Positions 54,680-63,621 of a DNA stretch of 64,000 bases are shown one piece after another; positions within the stretch are counted from its first letter, which is position 1; each line of letters opens with the position of its first letter. A model generated the notes under the pieces. It did not search any database. It was given only the letters and a program-made list of their open reading frames with translations, and was not told where the DNA came from. This DNA comes from an uncultured Verrucomicrobiae bacterium (lineage in GTDB: Bacteria; Verrucomicrobiota; Verrucomicrobiia; Limisphaerales; AAA164-E04): NCBI GenBank assembly GCA_951813855.1, contig OX638380.1:2434876-2498875 (forward strand). The letters run 5' to 3'. The position numbers and the translations under genes are program-made.

Positions 54680-55246
54680 ATGACCCCCGAAGAAGTTCTG
54701 CAGCTGCTCCAAAAAACCGGCGCCTTGCTCGAAGGTCATTTTATTCTCCGTAGCGGCCGTCGCTCCCGGCAATTCGTCCAGTGCGCCAGAGCGCTCGAAC
54801 GCATGCCCGACGTGCGACGGCTGGGGCAAGCGCTCGCCGAACGGGTTCGCGATCTGAACGCGGCAACCGTCCTCGCGCCGGCCATGGGCGGACTCGTGAT
54901 CGGTCAGGAAATCGCCCGGCAACTCGGGCTGCGTTATCTCTTCGCCGAAAAGGCGGCCGACGGTTCCTTGCGGCTGAGACGCGGGTTCGCCCTGACCCCG
55001 GGAGAGCGAACGCTGATTGTCGAAGACGTCGTTACCCGGGGCGGACGGGTCAAAGAAACGATCGCCATCGCCGAAGCCGCCGAGGGCACCGTCGCCGGCG
55101 TCGCCGCCCTGGTCGATCGCTCCGAAACGGAACTTTCCTTCGGCTGTCCCTTCTACAGCCTGATCCGACTTAACATCGAAACTCATGACCCGGAAAATTT
55201 ACCCCCGGACCTGTTGGCCGTTCCGGCCGTCAAACCCGGCAGCTAA
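54680..55246 (+). CDS. pyrE: Orotate phosphoribosyltransferase
   Basis: A 188-residue enzyme joining orotate and PRPP to give orotidine monophosphate in pyrimidine synthesis. The PRPP loop is TLIVEDVVTRGGRVKE, and the N-terminal LLEGHFILRSGRRSRQFVQC matches the PyrE family of Thermus and PVC type. A GTG three codons upstream (54671) is an alternative start. The stop overlaps the convergent rhodanese gene by four bases. Confidence 0.92.
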   Translation: MTPEEVLQLLQKTGALLEGHFILRSGRRSRQFVQCARALERMPDVRRLGQALAERVRDLNAATVLAPAMGGLVIGQEIARQLGLRYLFAEKAADGSLRLRRGFALTPGERTLIVEDVVTRGGRVKETIAIAEAAEGTVAGVAALVDRSETELSFGCPFYSLIRLNIETHDPENLPPDLLAVPAVKPGS

Positions 55247-55695
55247 GGCCTTCCGCCTTCCTGGGCGTCCGGCACTACCACCGGCAACTCGGCCTTCGTC
55301 CACCCCCGGTAGCCGTCCTTGATGTGATAAACCGTTTCGAATTCCAAACGCCGAAACGTATTCATGGCCTTTCCCGACCGGCCGCCCGAGGCGCAATGCA
55401 CCACGTAAGCATTCGACTTGTCCAAGGCCTTGAGCTTAGCCTCGAACTCCTCGTTCCAGTAGTCCAAGTTGCGAGCGCCCTTCAAATGCCCCTTCCGGTA
55501 TTCCCGGGGAGTGCGAATATCCAGAACGACCAGTTTCCGGTATTTTTTCAACATGGCGGCAGCTTGCACCGCAGTAACGTCGAACAGGCCCGGCGCCGGC
55601 TTCGATTCCGTTTCCTCGGTCGATTCCGACAGGCCGGGGAGCAGCAGAGCGGACGCCAACAAAACTCCCCAAAGGCGATCAGTCACTCTCTTCAT
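55243..55695 (-). CDS. Secreted rhodanese-like protein
   Basis: A 150-residue protein: signal peptide (LWGVLLASALLLPGLSES), then one rhodanese domain with LVVLDIRTPREYRKGHLKGA and the active loop HCASGGRS holding the catalytic Cys. It would move sulfane sulfur in the periplasm. ATG at 55695 gives the best signal peptide; a longer frame reaches 55734. Convergent, overlapping pyrE by four bases. Confidence 0.87.
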   Translation of the reverse strand: MKRVTDRLWGVLLASALLLPGLSESTEETESKPAPGLFDVTAVQAAAMLKKYRKLVVLDIRTPREYRKGHLKGARNLDYWNEEFEAKLKALDKSNAYVVHCASGGRSGKAMNTFRRLEFETVYHIKDGYRGWTKAELPVVVPDAQEGGRP

Positions 55696-55838
55696 CGTCG
55701 TTCGATTGAAACCGACGAGACTCCGAAAACGCAAGCTCTTTCGGATCGATCGATTTTTGGGTTAATCGAGATTGACCGTATCGACGAGTCATGGCAGAGT
55801 ACGGAACCGTTCGTTTCGGCAATGACGATATCCGACAG

Positions 55839-56987
55839 ATGAAAGCGAAATTGTACCTCTTGCGAATGACCGGTTGCTTGCTAGCGGCCGCCTTCGGGTT
55901 CGCCCTGCCAGGCGGCAGCGTTCAAGGCGGAGAGCCGGTAATCATCAGCGATTCCGGGGACGACGAGATTCTTCCCCGCAAGAAAGTCGATCTGGAAAAT
56001 TTCCGCTTGCGTCCCCGCGGATTCGAAAGCAAAAGCAGCTCGGTCGAGGGAATTCTCTCGCCTTGGGAAAGTCCATTCCGTTCCCGCCCCGCCAAGCGAC
56101 TCAGTCCCCAGCAACGCAAACGCCTGCTCGGAGCTCTCTTGCTCAAAAGCCGGTTGAGCAGCGCCCAAGCCGAGAAATTACTGTCCTCGCAGTCGGAACG
56201 ATCGGGGCGGCCGGATCGGGAATTCGAGGTCAAAGACCTGAGGTACGATCAAGCCGAAGACCAAAAACCGGACGACAACCGCTCGGAACGGCCTGAAGAC
56301 GAGGAAGAAACCGGCTTGAGGGAAGAGCAAGATTTCACTGCGGAACTCGATTTCAGCAGCGACCTGGAATACTCCGAAACGAGGGACGGCACCCGGGAAT
56401 CCGGAGGCGGCGAAACCGAAGAGGCGGCGGAAGAGGAAACCGACGATCTCCTCGGGGAATTCGACTCCATCAAACAATTCGAAGTGAGTTACGACAGTTT
56501 CATGGTGCAGCTCGACATGTTTGAATTCTCCGATTCCGGCGAAGCGCTCGAGACGCCGTCGACCGAGGATTCCAAACTGCTCGAATCCCTGACTCGGGAT
56601 CTCGCCGAATCGGCCGAAATTTTCGGGCTCCAAGTCGAACCTTACGAAGACGTTTTTTCCTCCTTGGCCCGGGAACGCCAACAACTCTTGCAGTCTCCCT
56701 TGGACCAATTCGGACTCAAAATGAACGGCTTGCTAGCCACCGAGGATCTGATCGCCGGTATGTCGTCCTCCGGCTTGAACGCCGACACCAGCTTACCGAA
56801 TTTCAACGCGTTTCCCGTAACCTTTCCTTCCTCGTTCGGCTCCGAATTTCCGAATTCGCCGACGGCTTCAGGCGTTCCGTTGCCGGGAACCGGCGCGCTG
56901 CAAAACTTCGGAGTCCCATCGCCGCTGCCCCAGGAATCCCCGATGAATCGACCGGCCATCTTCGAATTGCCCAAGCGGTCCTTCTGA
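55839..56987 (+). CDS. Acidic secreted protein, unknown
   Basis: A 382-residue protein with signal peptide (TGCLLAAAFGFALPGGSVQG). The middle is very rich in Glu and Asp (GRPDREFEVKD, EDEEETGLREEQD, TEEAAEEETDD), with an AKRLSPQQRKRLLGALLLK basic helix before it. The C-terminal third is rich in Pro, Ser, Phe and Asn (FPSSFGSEFPNSPTASG). No domain family was recognised, and the composition suggests largely disordered structure. A start at 55791 is possible but would bury the signal. It faces the thrH gene tail to tail. Confidence 0.7.
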   Translation: MKAKLYLLRMTGCLLAAAFGFALPGGSVQGGEPVIISDSGDDEILPRKKVDLENFRLRPRGFESKSSSVEGILSPWESPFRSRPAKRLSPQQRKRLLGALLLKSRLSSAQAEKLLSSQSERSGRPDREFEVKDLRYDQAEDQKPDDNRSERPEDEEETGLREEQDFTAELDFSSDLEYSETRDGTRESGGGETEEAAEEETDDLLGEFDSIKQFEVSYDSFMVQLDMFEFSDSGEALETPSTEDSKLLESLTRDLAESAEIFGLQVEPYEDVFSSLARERQQLLQSPLDQFGLKMNGLLATEDLIAGMSSSGLNADTSLPNFNAFPVTFPSSFGSEFPNSPTASGVPLPGTGALQNFGVPSPLPQESPMNRPAIFELPKRSF

Positions 56988-56996
56988 GATTTCCGG

Positions 56997-57611
56997 TTAC
57001 GGCTCCGTCCGAACTTCTTCAATGGCCGAAAGCAGGTCTTGGTACGCTTCCAAGGCACGGAATTGAAGATGCCGCTCCTGAATGTTTTTGCGGGATCGGA
57101 ACAGAAAACCGATGTCCGCGGCCTCCAGCATCCCGACGTCGTTGAACGAATCCCCGGCGGCGATTACCCGGTAATTAAGAGAGCGAAAGGCGGTTACCGC
57201 CCGTCGTTTCTGATCGGGTTGCCGCAGCCGATAACCAACAATCCGATCGTTCTCGATCTCGAGCCGGTGACAGAGGCAAGTCGGCCAGCCTAATTGCCGC
57301 AACAACGGTCCGGCGAATTCCTCGAACGTGTCCGAGAGCACGACGACCTGAGTCCGTTCGCGAAGCCGATCCAGAAAATCCCGGGCTCCTTCCAGGGGAA
57401 CCAGTGAGGCGATAACTTCCGTGATCGCCGAAAAAGTCAATCCGTGGTCCGCCAACACCCGCAACCGCAAGGTCATCAATTCGTCGTAATCGGTCAGATC
57501 GCGGGTGGTCAACTTGAGTTGCTCCAGTCCGGTTCGTTCGGCGACCGCCAGCCAAATTTCCGGCGTCAGGACGCCTTCCATATCCAATGTCACCAGGCTT
57601 TGTTCGTTCAT
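56997..57611 (-). CDS. thrH: Phosphoserine phosphatase/homoserine phosphotransferase ThrH
   Basis: A 204-residue HAD-fold enzyme that transfers phosphate from phosphoserine to water or to homoserine, linking serine and threonine synthesis. Motif I is LDMEGVLTPEIW (with DME in place of DxD, as in ThrH), motif II VVLSDTFEEFA, motif III QKRRAV, motif IV AAGDSFNDVGML. The start MNEQSLVTLD is chosen from family length; the frame is open to 57701. Confidence 0.92.
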   Translation of the reverse strand: MNEQSLVTLDMEGVLTPEIWLAVAERTGLEQLKLTTRDLTDYDELMTLRLRVLADHGLTFSAITEVIASLVPLEGARDFLDRLRERTQVVVLSDTFEEFAGPLLRQLGWPTCLCHRLEIENDRIVGYRLRQPDQKRRAVTAFRSLNYRVIAAGDSFNDVGMLEAADIGFLFRSRKNIQERHLQFRALEAYQDLLSAIEEVRTEP

Positions 57612-57711
57612 CGTCGTCGATCGTGCGTTTCGAATTGATCCTCTTGCGGACTCGCCGCTTCTCGAGCCGAAGCCCTGGCCGTCGGCCCGGCGATAACCCA
57701 ACCGCGGCCGT

Positions 57712-58911
57712 TCAACAATCCCATAAGGTTACCGTGACTTCCTGACCGTTCGCCAACTGACACCCGGCGTCGACGCGCAACCAACCGTCGGCCTGCGAAA
57801 GGCCGTAGATCGCATGCGACCCCTGCAATCCCACCGGACAGACGCTCCCGTCCCTTCCGACGCTGACACGCAGGAAATGAGGCCGGCCGGCCCGATTCTC
57901 GACGGCGCGAGTCAAACGTCCGCAAGCTCGAGGTCCGGCGGTATCGCTCGCTCCTTGCATCACCAACAGCGCCGGCCGGACCAAATAGACGAAACTCGTG
58001 ATCGCCGATACCGGGTTGCCCGGCAAACCGAAAAGCGGCTTGCCCAATACTTCTCCGAACAGAAACGGCTTTCCGGGACGCATGCGAACCCGCCAAAACC
58101 GAATCGTACCGCCCAACGCTTCCATCGCCGGACGGATCAAATCGTGGTCGCCTACCGAAACGCCTCCTGTGGTTATCAAGACGTCATGGTCCTCGGCCAA
58201 TTGGCGCAACGACGTCGCGATCGCCTCCAGTTCGTCCGCAACCGGAGGAATCGTCAGCGGCACGCCGTTAACGGCCCGAACCGCCTCCGCCAACACGATC
58301 CGATTGCTTTCGTAGATCGATCCCGGCCGCAACGCCGTTCCCGGAGCTTGCAGTTCCCGTCCGGTAGCCAATAACGCGACCCGGGGCCGGCAGCCGACTT
58401 CAGTCTCCGTTTGCCCCGTCCCCGCCAAGACCCCTAAATGCCGCGCCTGCATCCGCAACCCGGCCGCCAACACTTTGGCTCCGCTTCGAACGTCTTCGCC
58501 CCGCAAACGAACATTTTGCCAAGGCTTGACCCGAACGGAAAAGTACGCCGTATCCCCTTCCCGGCGGGTATCTTCCTGCATGACTACGGCATCCGCTCCC
58601 TCCGGAAGGTAAGAACCGGTGAATACCCGGGCGCAGGCGCCGGCAACCAAAGCCTCGTTCGAGACGGCGCCGGCCGGAACGGTGGCCGCGACCTTGAATC
58701 CCGCCGCCCGCTCCGCACTTGCCAAAGCGAGATCGCTCGATCGGACCGCGTAACCGTCCACCGAAGAATTGTCCGCCGGAGGCAGGTCGATCCCGGCCAG
58801 AACGTCCCGCGCCAGAATTCGCCCGTTCGATTCGGACAAGGGTACCGTCTCAGCGGCCAATTGCGGCAGCCGAGCTCGGATTTGCCGTTGCGCTTCGTTC
58901 AAGTCCAGCAT
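57712..58911 (-). CDS. moeA: Molybdopterin molybdenumtransferase
   Basis: A 399-residue MoeA/gephyrin-type protein that inserts molybdenum into molybdopterin. Marks: LPPADNSSVDGYAVR, GACARVFTGSYLPEGADAVVMQE, STGRELQ-like LATGRELQAPG, ITTGGVSVGDHD and LPGNPVSA. Full length with domains I-IV. Divergent from ubiE/menG. No other molybdopterin gene is in the window. Confidence 0.94.
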   Translation of the reverse strand: MLDLNEAQRQIRARLPQLAAETVPLSESNGRILARDVLAGIDLPPADNSSVDGYAVRSSDLALASAERAAGFKVAATVPAGAVSNEALVAGACARVFTGSYLPEGADAVVMQEDTRREGDTAYFSVRVKPWQNVRLRGEDVRSGAKVLAAGLRMQARHLGVLAGTGQTETEVGCRPRVALLATGRELQAPGTALRPGSIYESNRIVLAEAVRAVNGVPLTIPPVADELEAIATSLRQLAEDHDVLITTGGVSVGDHDLIRPAMEALGGTIRFWRVRMRPGKPFLFGEVLGKPLFGLPGNPVSAITSFVYLVRPALLVMQGASDTAGPRACGRLTRAVENRAGRPHFLRVSVGRDGSVCPVGLQGSHAIYGLSQADGWLRVDAGCQLANGQEVTVTLWDC

Positions 58912-58983
58912 CCGGGTCGCGATTCCGTTTCTAGCATTTTTTCCGGCAATCTGCCAGTCTGCCCCCTGCTTAGGCTCTCCGAC

Positions 58984-59712
58984 ATGTCCGAAGTCAATCC
59001 ATACTACGGCCGCGATCGAACCGGCCGGCCGAACCGGATCAAGACGCTCTTCGACCGGATCGCGCCCCGGTACGATCTGATGAACGACCTGCAGAGCCTA
59101 GGTCTACACCGCCGCTGGAAAGAGCGACTGGTCGACCGAGCCGCCGTTCGGCCCGGAGAACGCGCGTTGGATCTTTGCTGCGGCACCGGCGATATCGCCC
59201 GGCTCCTGACCGCTCGAAAAGCCCAAGTCACCGGCGTCGATTTCTCGCCCCGCATGTTGGAACTGGCCCGCAACCGCACGCCACGCGACCGCACCGAATA
59301 CCTGGAAGCCGACGTTCTCGCCCTGCCGTTCCCCGACCGGTCTTTCGATATCGTCACCTGCGCTTTCGGACTCCGGAATTTGACCGATTTCGACGCTGCC
59401 CTCGACGAAATGATCCGCGTATTGCGCCACCGGGGACGGTTGCTTATTTTGGATTTCGGCAAGCCGAAAGCGGCTTGGTTGCGACGATGCTGGTTCGCCT
59501 CGCTCCGATGCTTTCCTCCCCTGTTGGGCCGCCTGGTTTGCCGCGACGCCGCCGCCTATAGTTACATCCTCGAAAGCCTCGAACATTATCCTTCCCAAAG
59601 TAAAATCGGCGAAACCTTGCGCCGGCGCGGCCTGGATCCGGTCGACGTCCATGATTTTTTCTGGGGAACCTTTTCGCTGCAATACGCGGTCAAACCGAAG
59701 CGGATTCCATAA
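58984..59712 (+). CDS. ubiE: Demethylmenaquinone/ubiquinone C-methyltransferase
   Basis: A 242-residue SAM-dependent methyltransferase completing menaquinone. Family marks: RIAPRYDLMNDLQSLGLHRRWK, SAM motif LDLCCGTGDIA, DFSPRML, FGLRNLTD and YSYILESLEHYPSQ near the end. The start MSEVNPYYG is preferred over the longer open frame. In this group the product is expected to be menaquinone (menG), in keeping with the probable futalosine-pathway deaminase near 16 kb. Confidence 0.92.
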   Translation: MSEVNPYYGRDRTGRPNRIKTLFDRIAPRYDLMNDLQSLGLHRRWKERLVDRAAVRPGERALDLCCGTGDIARLLTARKAQVTGVDFSPRMLELARNRTPRDRTEYLEADVLALPFPDRSFDIVTCAFGLRNLTDFDAALDEMIRVLRHRGRLLILDFGKPKAAWLRRCWFASLRCFPPLLGRLVCRDAAAYSYILESLEHYPSQSKIGETLRRRGLDPVDVHDFFWGTFSLQYAVKPKRIP

Positions 59713-59826
59713 ATCTTTACAGTCCGGCCCGCCGCCCACACAATCCGTTCCCGCGCTCACGGGTCGCCGAAGCGATCGGATAGCGGCCCGATTTCGACCT
59801 GATCCTGACCGAATACTTCGGAACCC

Positions 59827-60603
59827 ATGTTGACCAGACGCATCATCCCCTGCCTGGACGTTCATGACGGCCACGTCACGCGAGGCGTCCAATTCGGCAA
59901 GGCCGAAGCGGGAGAACTGCGTAACGTGGGGGATCCGGTGGAACTGGCCGTCCGTTACAACCGGCAGGGAGCCGACGAAATGGTTTTCTTCGACATTACC
60001 GCCAGCGCCCACGGCCGCCGCACCATGGTCGAAGTCATTCAACGAACGGCCGATCGCTGTTTCATGCCGTTAACCGTAGGAGGCGGAATCCGTACGATCG
60101 AAGACATGGGGGCGATGCTAAAGGCGGGAGCCGACAAGGTCAGCATCAATTCTTCCGCGCTAGCCGAACCCGAACTCATCGCCGCCGGAGCGGAAAAATA
60201 CGGCAGCCAGTGCATCGTCGTCTCGATCGACGCCAAACGAAACGAACCCGGCCGATGGAGCGTCTTCTCCCACGGTGGACGCAAAGATACCGGGATCGAC
60301 GCCCTCGAATGGGCCGAACGAGTCGTCCGGAACGGCGCGGGCGAAATCGTCCTCAACAGCATCGACGCCGACGGCACTCGAGCCGGTTACGATCTGGAAA
60401 TCACCCGAGCCGTCAGCGAAGCGGTAGCGGTGCCGGTCGTGGCCAGCGGAGGCGCCGGCAACCTGCAGCACATGGCGGAAGTATTGCTCCAAGGCAAAGC
60501 GGATGCCGTGTTGGCCGCCAGCGTCTTTCACTTCGGCAACTACACCGTCGCCCAAGTGAAGGAATACCTTTCGAATCATGACTTACCCGTACGCCTACTC
60601 TGA
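59827..60603 (+). CDS. hisF: Imidazole glycerol phosphate synthase cyclase subunit
   Basis: A 258-residue TIM barrel that makes imidazole glycerol phosphate with ammonia from HisH. It opens [21 protein letters not shown] (catalytic Asp region) and has [29 protein letters not shown] and [12 protein letters not shown]. hisI follows after 3 bases; hisH and the rest of the operon are not here. Confidence 0.97.
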   Translation: MLTRRIIPCLDVHDGHVTRGVQFGKAEAGELRNVGDPVELAVRYNRQGADEMVFFDITASAHGRRTMVEVIQRTADRCFMPLTVGGGIRTIEDMGAMLKAGADKVSINSSALAEPELIAAGAEKYGSQCIVVSIDAKRNEPGRWSVFSHGGRKDTGIDALEWAERVVRNGAGEIVLNSIDADGTRAGYDLEITRAVSEAVAVPVVASGGAGNLQHMAEVLLQGKADAVLAASVFHFGNYTVAQVKEYLSNHDLPVRLL

Positions 60604-60606
60604 ACG

Positions 60607-61002
60607 ATGACCCCGCCCGACGAACCCGACCCGCTCGCTCAATTAACCTACAACGCCGACGGCTTGATCCCGGCTATCATTCAAGAACACCAAACCGGAA
60701 AAATCCTGATGATGGCCTGGATGAACGAAACGTCGCTGCGCCGAAGCCTGGAAACCGGCAGGACCCATTTCTGGAGCCGCTCCCGCCGGCAATACTGGAT
60801 GAAAGGAGAAACCAGCGGCCATATCCAAACCATCCGGCAGATCGCCTACGATTGCGACGGAGATACTTTGCTCATCCAGGTAACGCAGCAAGGCGGCGCC
60901 TGCCACAAAGGTTACCACTCCTGTTTTTTCCGAGCCATCGGCCCGAATCGCCGCATTGTTTTTCTGGAACCACCCCGGCACAATGCCCCGGAAGAGAGTT
61001 AG
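60607..61002 (+). CDS. hisI: Phosphoribosyl-AMP cyclohydrolase
   Basis: A 131-residue metal-dependent hydrolase opening the purine ring of PR-AMP. Family marks: MMAWMNETSLRRSLETG, THFWSRSRRQYWMKGE, ACHKGYHSCFF with the zinc-binding Cys pair. Single-domain form without the HisE part. Operon partner of hisF, followed 13 bases later by the LptA-like gene. Confidence 0.96.
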   Translation: MTPPDEPDPLAQLTYNADGLIPAIIQEHQTGKILMMAWMNETSLRRSLETGRTHFWSRSRRQYWMKGETSGHIQTIRQIAYDCDGDTLLIQVTQQGGACHKGYHSCFFRAIGPNRRIVFLEPPRHNAPEES

Positions 61003-61015
61003 CCCCCGATCCGTC

Positions 61016-62842
61016 ATGAATCCACTGCCCCGGTACGGTAAACTGAGCGTCGTTCTGCTTTTGTGCTTCGCCGGACCGGTGGCGGACGTTCGCAGCCAGT
61101 TCACCCCGGGTAAAGTTACCGGAGGCTGGCAAATGCCCCTGATGGAAGAGGGAAGGATCAGCACCCTGATCCGGGGGGAAAGCGCCGAACTCCGGGACCA
61201 AGGCCAGCAACGGATCACCGAAGTCGAAATCCGCATCTACGACGATGGCCGACCTCCCCAACCCCAACTGATCATCGAAACCCCGGAGTGCGAATTCGAT
61301 CTCAAAGATCGCCGCTGTTATTCCTCCGGCCTCATCCGGCTGCGCGAAGCCGACGGACAATACACTCTTACCGGCCGGGGTTTTTCCTGGCGGCAAGGGG
61401 CGGCGAAATTGACGATATCCAACGAAGTGCAGACGATCATCAAGCCGGCAGGCGCCGAACCCGGCCGGCTGCCGATCGAAATCCGTAGCGAACGCTTCGA
61501 TTACGACCGGAACACCGACATCGGCATCTATCAAGGGAAAGTCACGGCCGACCAGGGCGACCGGTTCGCTCTCCAATGCCGGCGACTCTCCGTCTGGCTC
61601 AACAAAGGCGAACAAGACGAACGCCAAATCGAGGCCGCAGGCGGCATCGTCATCCGCATCGACACCGAAGCGAACCAGTTCGTCCTGACGGGAGAAAGCG
61701 CCAGTTACCTGGCCCGTGACGAGCAACCGGAAATCTTGACTCTCAAAGGTCAACCCACTTGGCAAGCGGACCGGTACCGCGGCTCGGGAAATACCGTTCT
61801 GATCGAGAATCTGAACACCGAACCGATCGTCAAAGTCCAGGGCCAAGCGCGGATGACCCTGCCGGAACCTACCGATTCGCCCGACCCCTCCCTCATCGAA
61901 CTCCAGGCCGAAAACTATGTGCTAATGGCCGAAGCAGCCCGCTTCTCGGGAGGAGTCCAAGCCCAATCGGAAAACGGCTGGCGGCTCCAAAGCCGGAACC
62001 TCGTCGCCCTCTTGACCAATCCCGAACGGAAACCCCAAAAAATCACCGCCGAAGAAAACGTTCGAATCGTCCAGGAAACCGAACGGGGAAAAACGGAAAT
62101 CGACGGAGAATTCGTCACCTTCGTACCCCGCGAAGACGGGCGGTTGGAGGTCACGGTAACCGAACGGGCCCGCATCGCCTTTCCCGAGTTCGCCGCTCAG
62201 GGCGACCGCATTCATCTCGTCCAGGGCGACAAGGAATTAGCGGTCGACGCCGACGGCCACGTCCGGGTGGACTTGCAGCGCTTCCTGTCCGCCGACGGCA
62301 CGCTCCTGAGTTTGCTGCCGCAAATCAACGCGAAACCGGCGAAACCCTCGGAAATGCGCATCGAAGCCGACCACGCCGTGCTGGGCTCCGGGAAAGGCCG
62401 ATTCGAAGGCAAGGTGCAAGTCGTCGACGTAGCCGGTGCGCTGCATTGCGGCCTGCTGGAACTGACTTTCGGCCGGGACTACCGCACGCTCCGCAACCTG
62501 AAAGCCATCGATCGCGTACGCGTCGTCCACTCGCAAGGCCAGCTGACTTGCGGTCAACTGGCCGCCTTTTTTTCCGCAACCTCGAACGCTCTGAATCGGT
62601 TGGAAGCCAAGCGGGAGGTCGAAATCCAGTCCTCGAAAGGCGTCGTTTCCGGCGAATCGGCGATCTGGGAAACGGAAACAGGACAAATCGAACTGACCGG
62701 CGACGTCGCCTTGCGCACCCGGATCGATTCCTCGTCGGGACCCCGGACCATTCTCGCGACCGCCGACCGGTTGTTGTGGAATCAACTCCTCAACACGTAC
62801 CAGGCCACCGGAAAATACCGCAGCCGCACCGTTCCCCAGTAA
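61016..62842 (+). CDS. LptA/OstA-like LPS-transport protein, enlarged
   Basis: A 608-residue secreted protein: signal peptide (LSVVLLLCFAGPVADVRS), then many OstA-type beta strands such as RSERFDYDRNTDIGIYQGKV, ARFSGGVQAQSEN, GRFEGKVQVVD and SAIWETETGQIELTGDVAL. Such jelly-roll strands form the periplasmic bridge that carries LPS in LptA and LptC. E. coli LptA and LptC are each under 200 residues, so this is a two- to three-fold longer version, perhaps an LptC-LptA fusion as in other PVC genomes. It lies just before lptB, supporting the role. Confidence 0.82.
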   Translation: MNPLPRYGKLSVVLLLCFAGPVADVRSQFTPGKVTGGWQMPLMEEGRISTLIRGESAELRDQGQQRITEVEIRIYDDGRPPQPQLIIETPECEFDLKDRRCYSSGLIRLREADGQYTLTGRGFSWRQGAAKLTISNEVQTIIKPAGAEPGRLPIEIRSERFDYDRNTDIGIYQGKVTADQGDRFALQCRRLSVWLNKGEQDERQIEAAGGIVIRIDTEANQFVLTGESASYLARDEQPEILTLKGQPTWQADRYRGSGNTVLIENLNTEPIVKVQGQARMTLPEPTDSPDPSLIELQAENYVLMAEAARFSGGVQAQSENGWRLQSRNLVALLTNPERKPQKITAEENVRIVQETERGKTEIDGEFVTFVPREDGRLEVTVTERARIAFPEFAAQGDRIHLVQGDKELAVDADGHVRVDLQRFLSADGTLLSLLPQINAKPAKPSEMRIEADHAVLGSGKGRFEGKVQVVDVAGALHCGLLELTFGRDYRTLRNLKAIDRVRVVHSQGQLTCGQLAAFFSATSNALNRLEAKREVEIQSSKGVVSGESAIWETETGQIELTGDVALRTRIDSSSGPRTILATADRLLWNQLLNTYQATGKYRSRTVPQ

Positions 62843-62870
62843 GCTCGCTCCATCCTGTTATTTTTCCGGC

Positions 62871-63614
62871 ATGCCGACCGCCGAACCCTCCGCTCCCCTG
62901 CTCGAAGCCGCCGACTTGCGCAAGAGCTTTCGCCGCCGCCGCGTCGTCGACGGGGTGAGCATCCAGGTAGGCGCCGGTGAAATCGTCGGACTGCTCGGCC
63001 CGAACGGAGCCGGTAAAACCACGACGTTCAATTTGGTCGTCGGACTGCTGAAACCGGACGGAGGCGACGTCATTTTCGCCGGCCGGCCGATATCCGGGTT
63101 GCCGATGCACCAACGAGCCCGGCTCGGGATCGGTTACCTGACCCAAGAACCGTCCGTGTTCCGGAAATTGACCGTCGCTCAAAACATTCTGGCGATTCTG
63201 GAGATTTGCCGCTTCACCCGGAAAGAACGCCAGACTCAACTCCGGTTTTTTCTGGAAGAACTGGAACTGACCCATCTGGCCGACAACAAGGCCTATACCT
63301 TGAGCGGCGGCGAAAAGCGCCGGTTGGAAATCACCCGGGCGCTGGTTACCAGTCCCCGGTTGCTTTTGCTGGACGAACCGTTCAGCGGCATCGATCCCAT
63401 CGCCGTCTACGAAGTGCAGAAAATCGTCCGGCGGCTCCGGAACAAAGGTTTGGGGATTCTCATTACCGACCATAACGTGCGGGAAATGCTCAAACTGACC
63501 GATCGGGCCTATCTGATCCATCAAGGAAAAGTACTCTGCCAAGGCAACGCCGAGTTTTTGGTGAACGATCCCGACGCCCGGGCCATCTACCTCGGACCGA
63601 AATTCAACCTTTGA
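62871..63614 (+). CDS. lptB: LPS export ABC transporter ATPase LptB
   Basis: A 247-residue ATPase powering LPS extraction from the inner membrane. Walker A GPNGAGKTT, Q-loop GYLTQEPSVFRKLT (the LptB-specific SVFRKL), signature LSGGEKRRLEI, Walker B LLLLDEPFSGIDP and LITDHNVREML (switch His). It follows the LptA-like gene by 28 bases and precedes hprK by 7. Permease genes lptFG are not in the window. Confidence 0.95.
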   Translation: MPTAEPSAPLLEAADLRKSFRRRRVVDGVSIQVGAGEIVGLLGPNGAGKTTTFNLVVGLLKPDGGDVIFAGRPISGLPMHQRARLGIGYLTQEPSVFRKLTVAQNILAILEICRFTRKERQTQLRFFLEELELTHLADNKAYTLSGGEKRRLEITRALVTSPRLLLLDEPFSGIDPIAVYEVQKIVRRLRNKGLGILITDHNVREMLKLTDRAYLIHQGKVLCQGNAEFLVNDPDARAIYLGPKFNL

Positions 63615-63621
63615 AGGCGTC

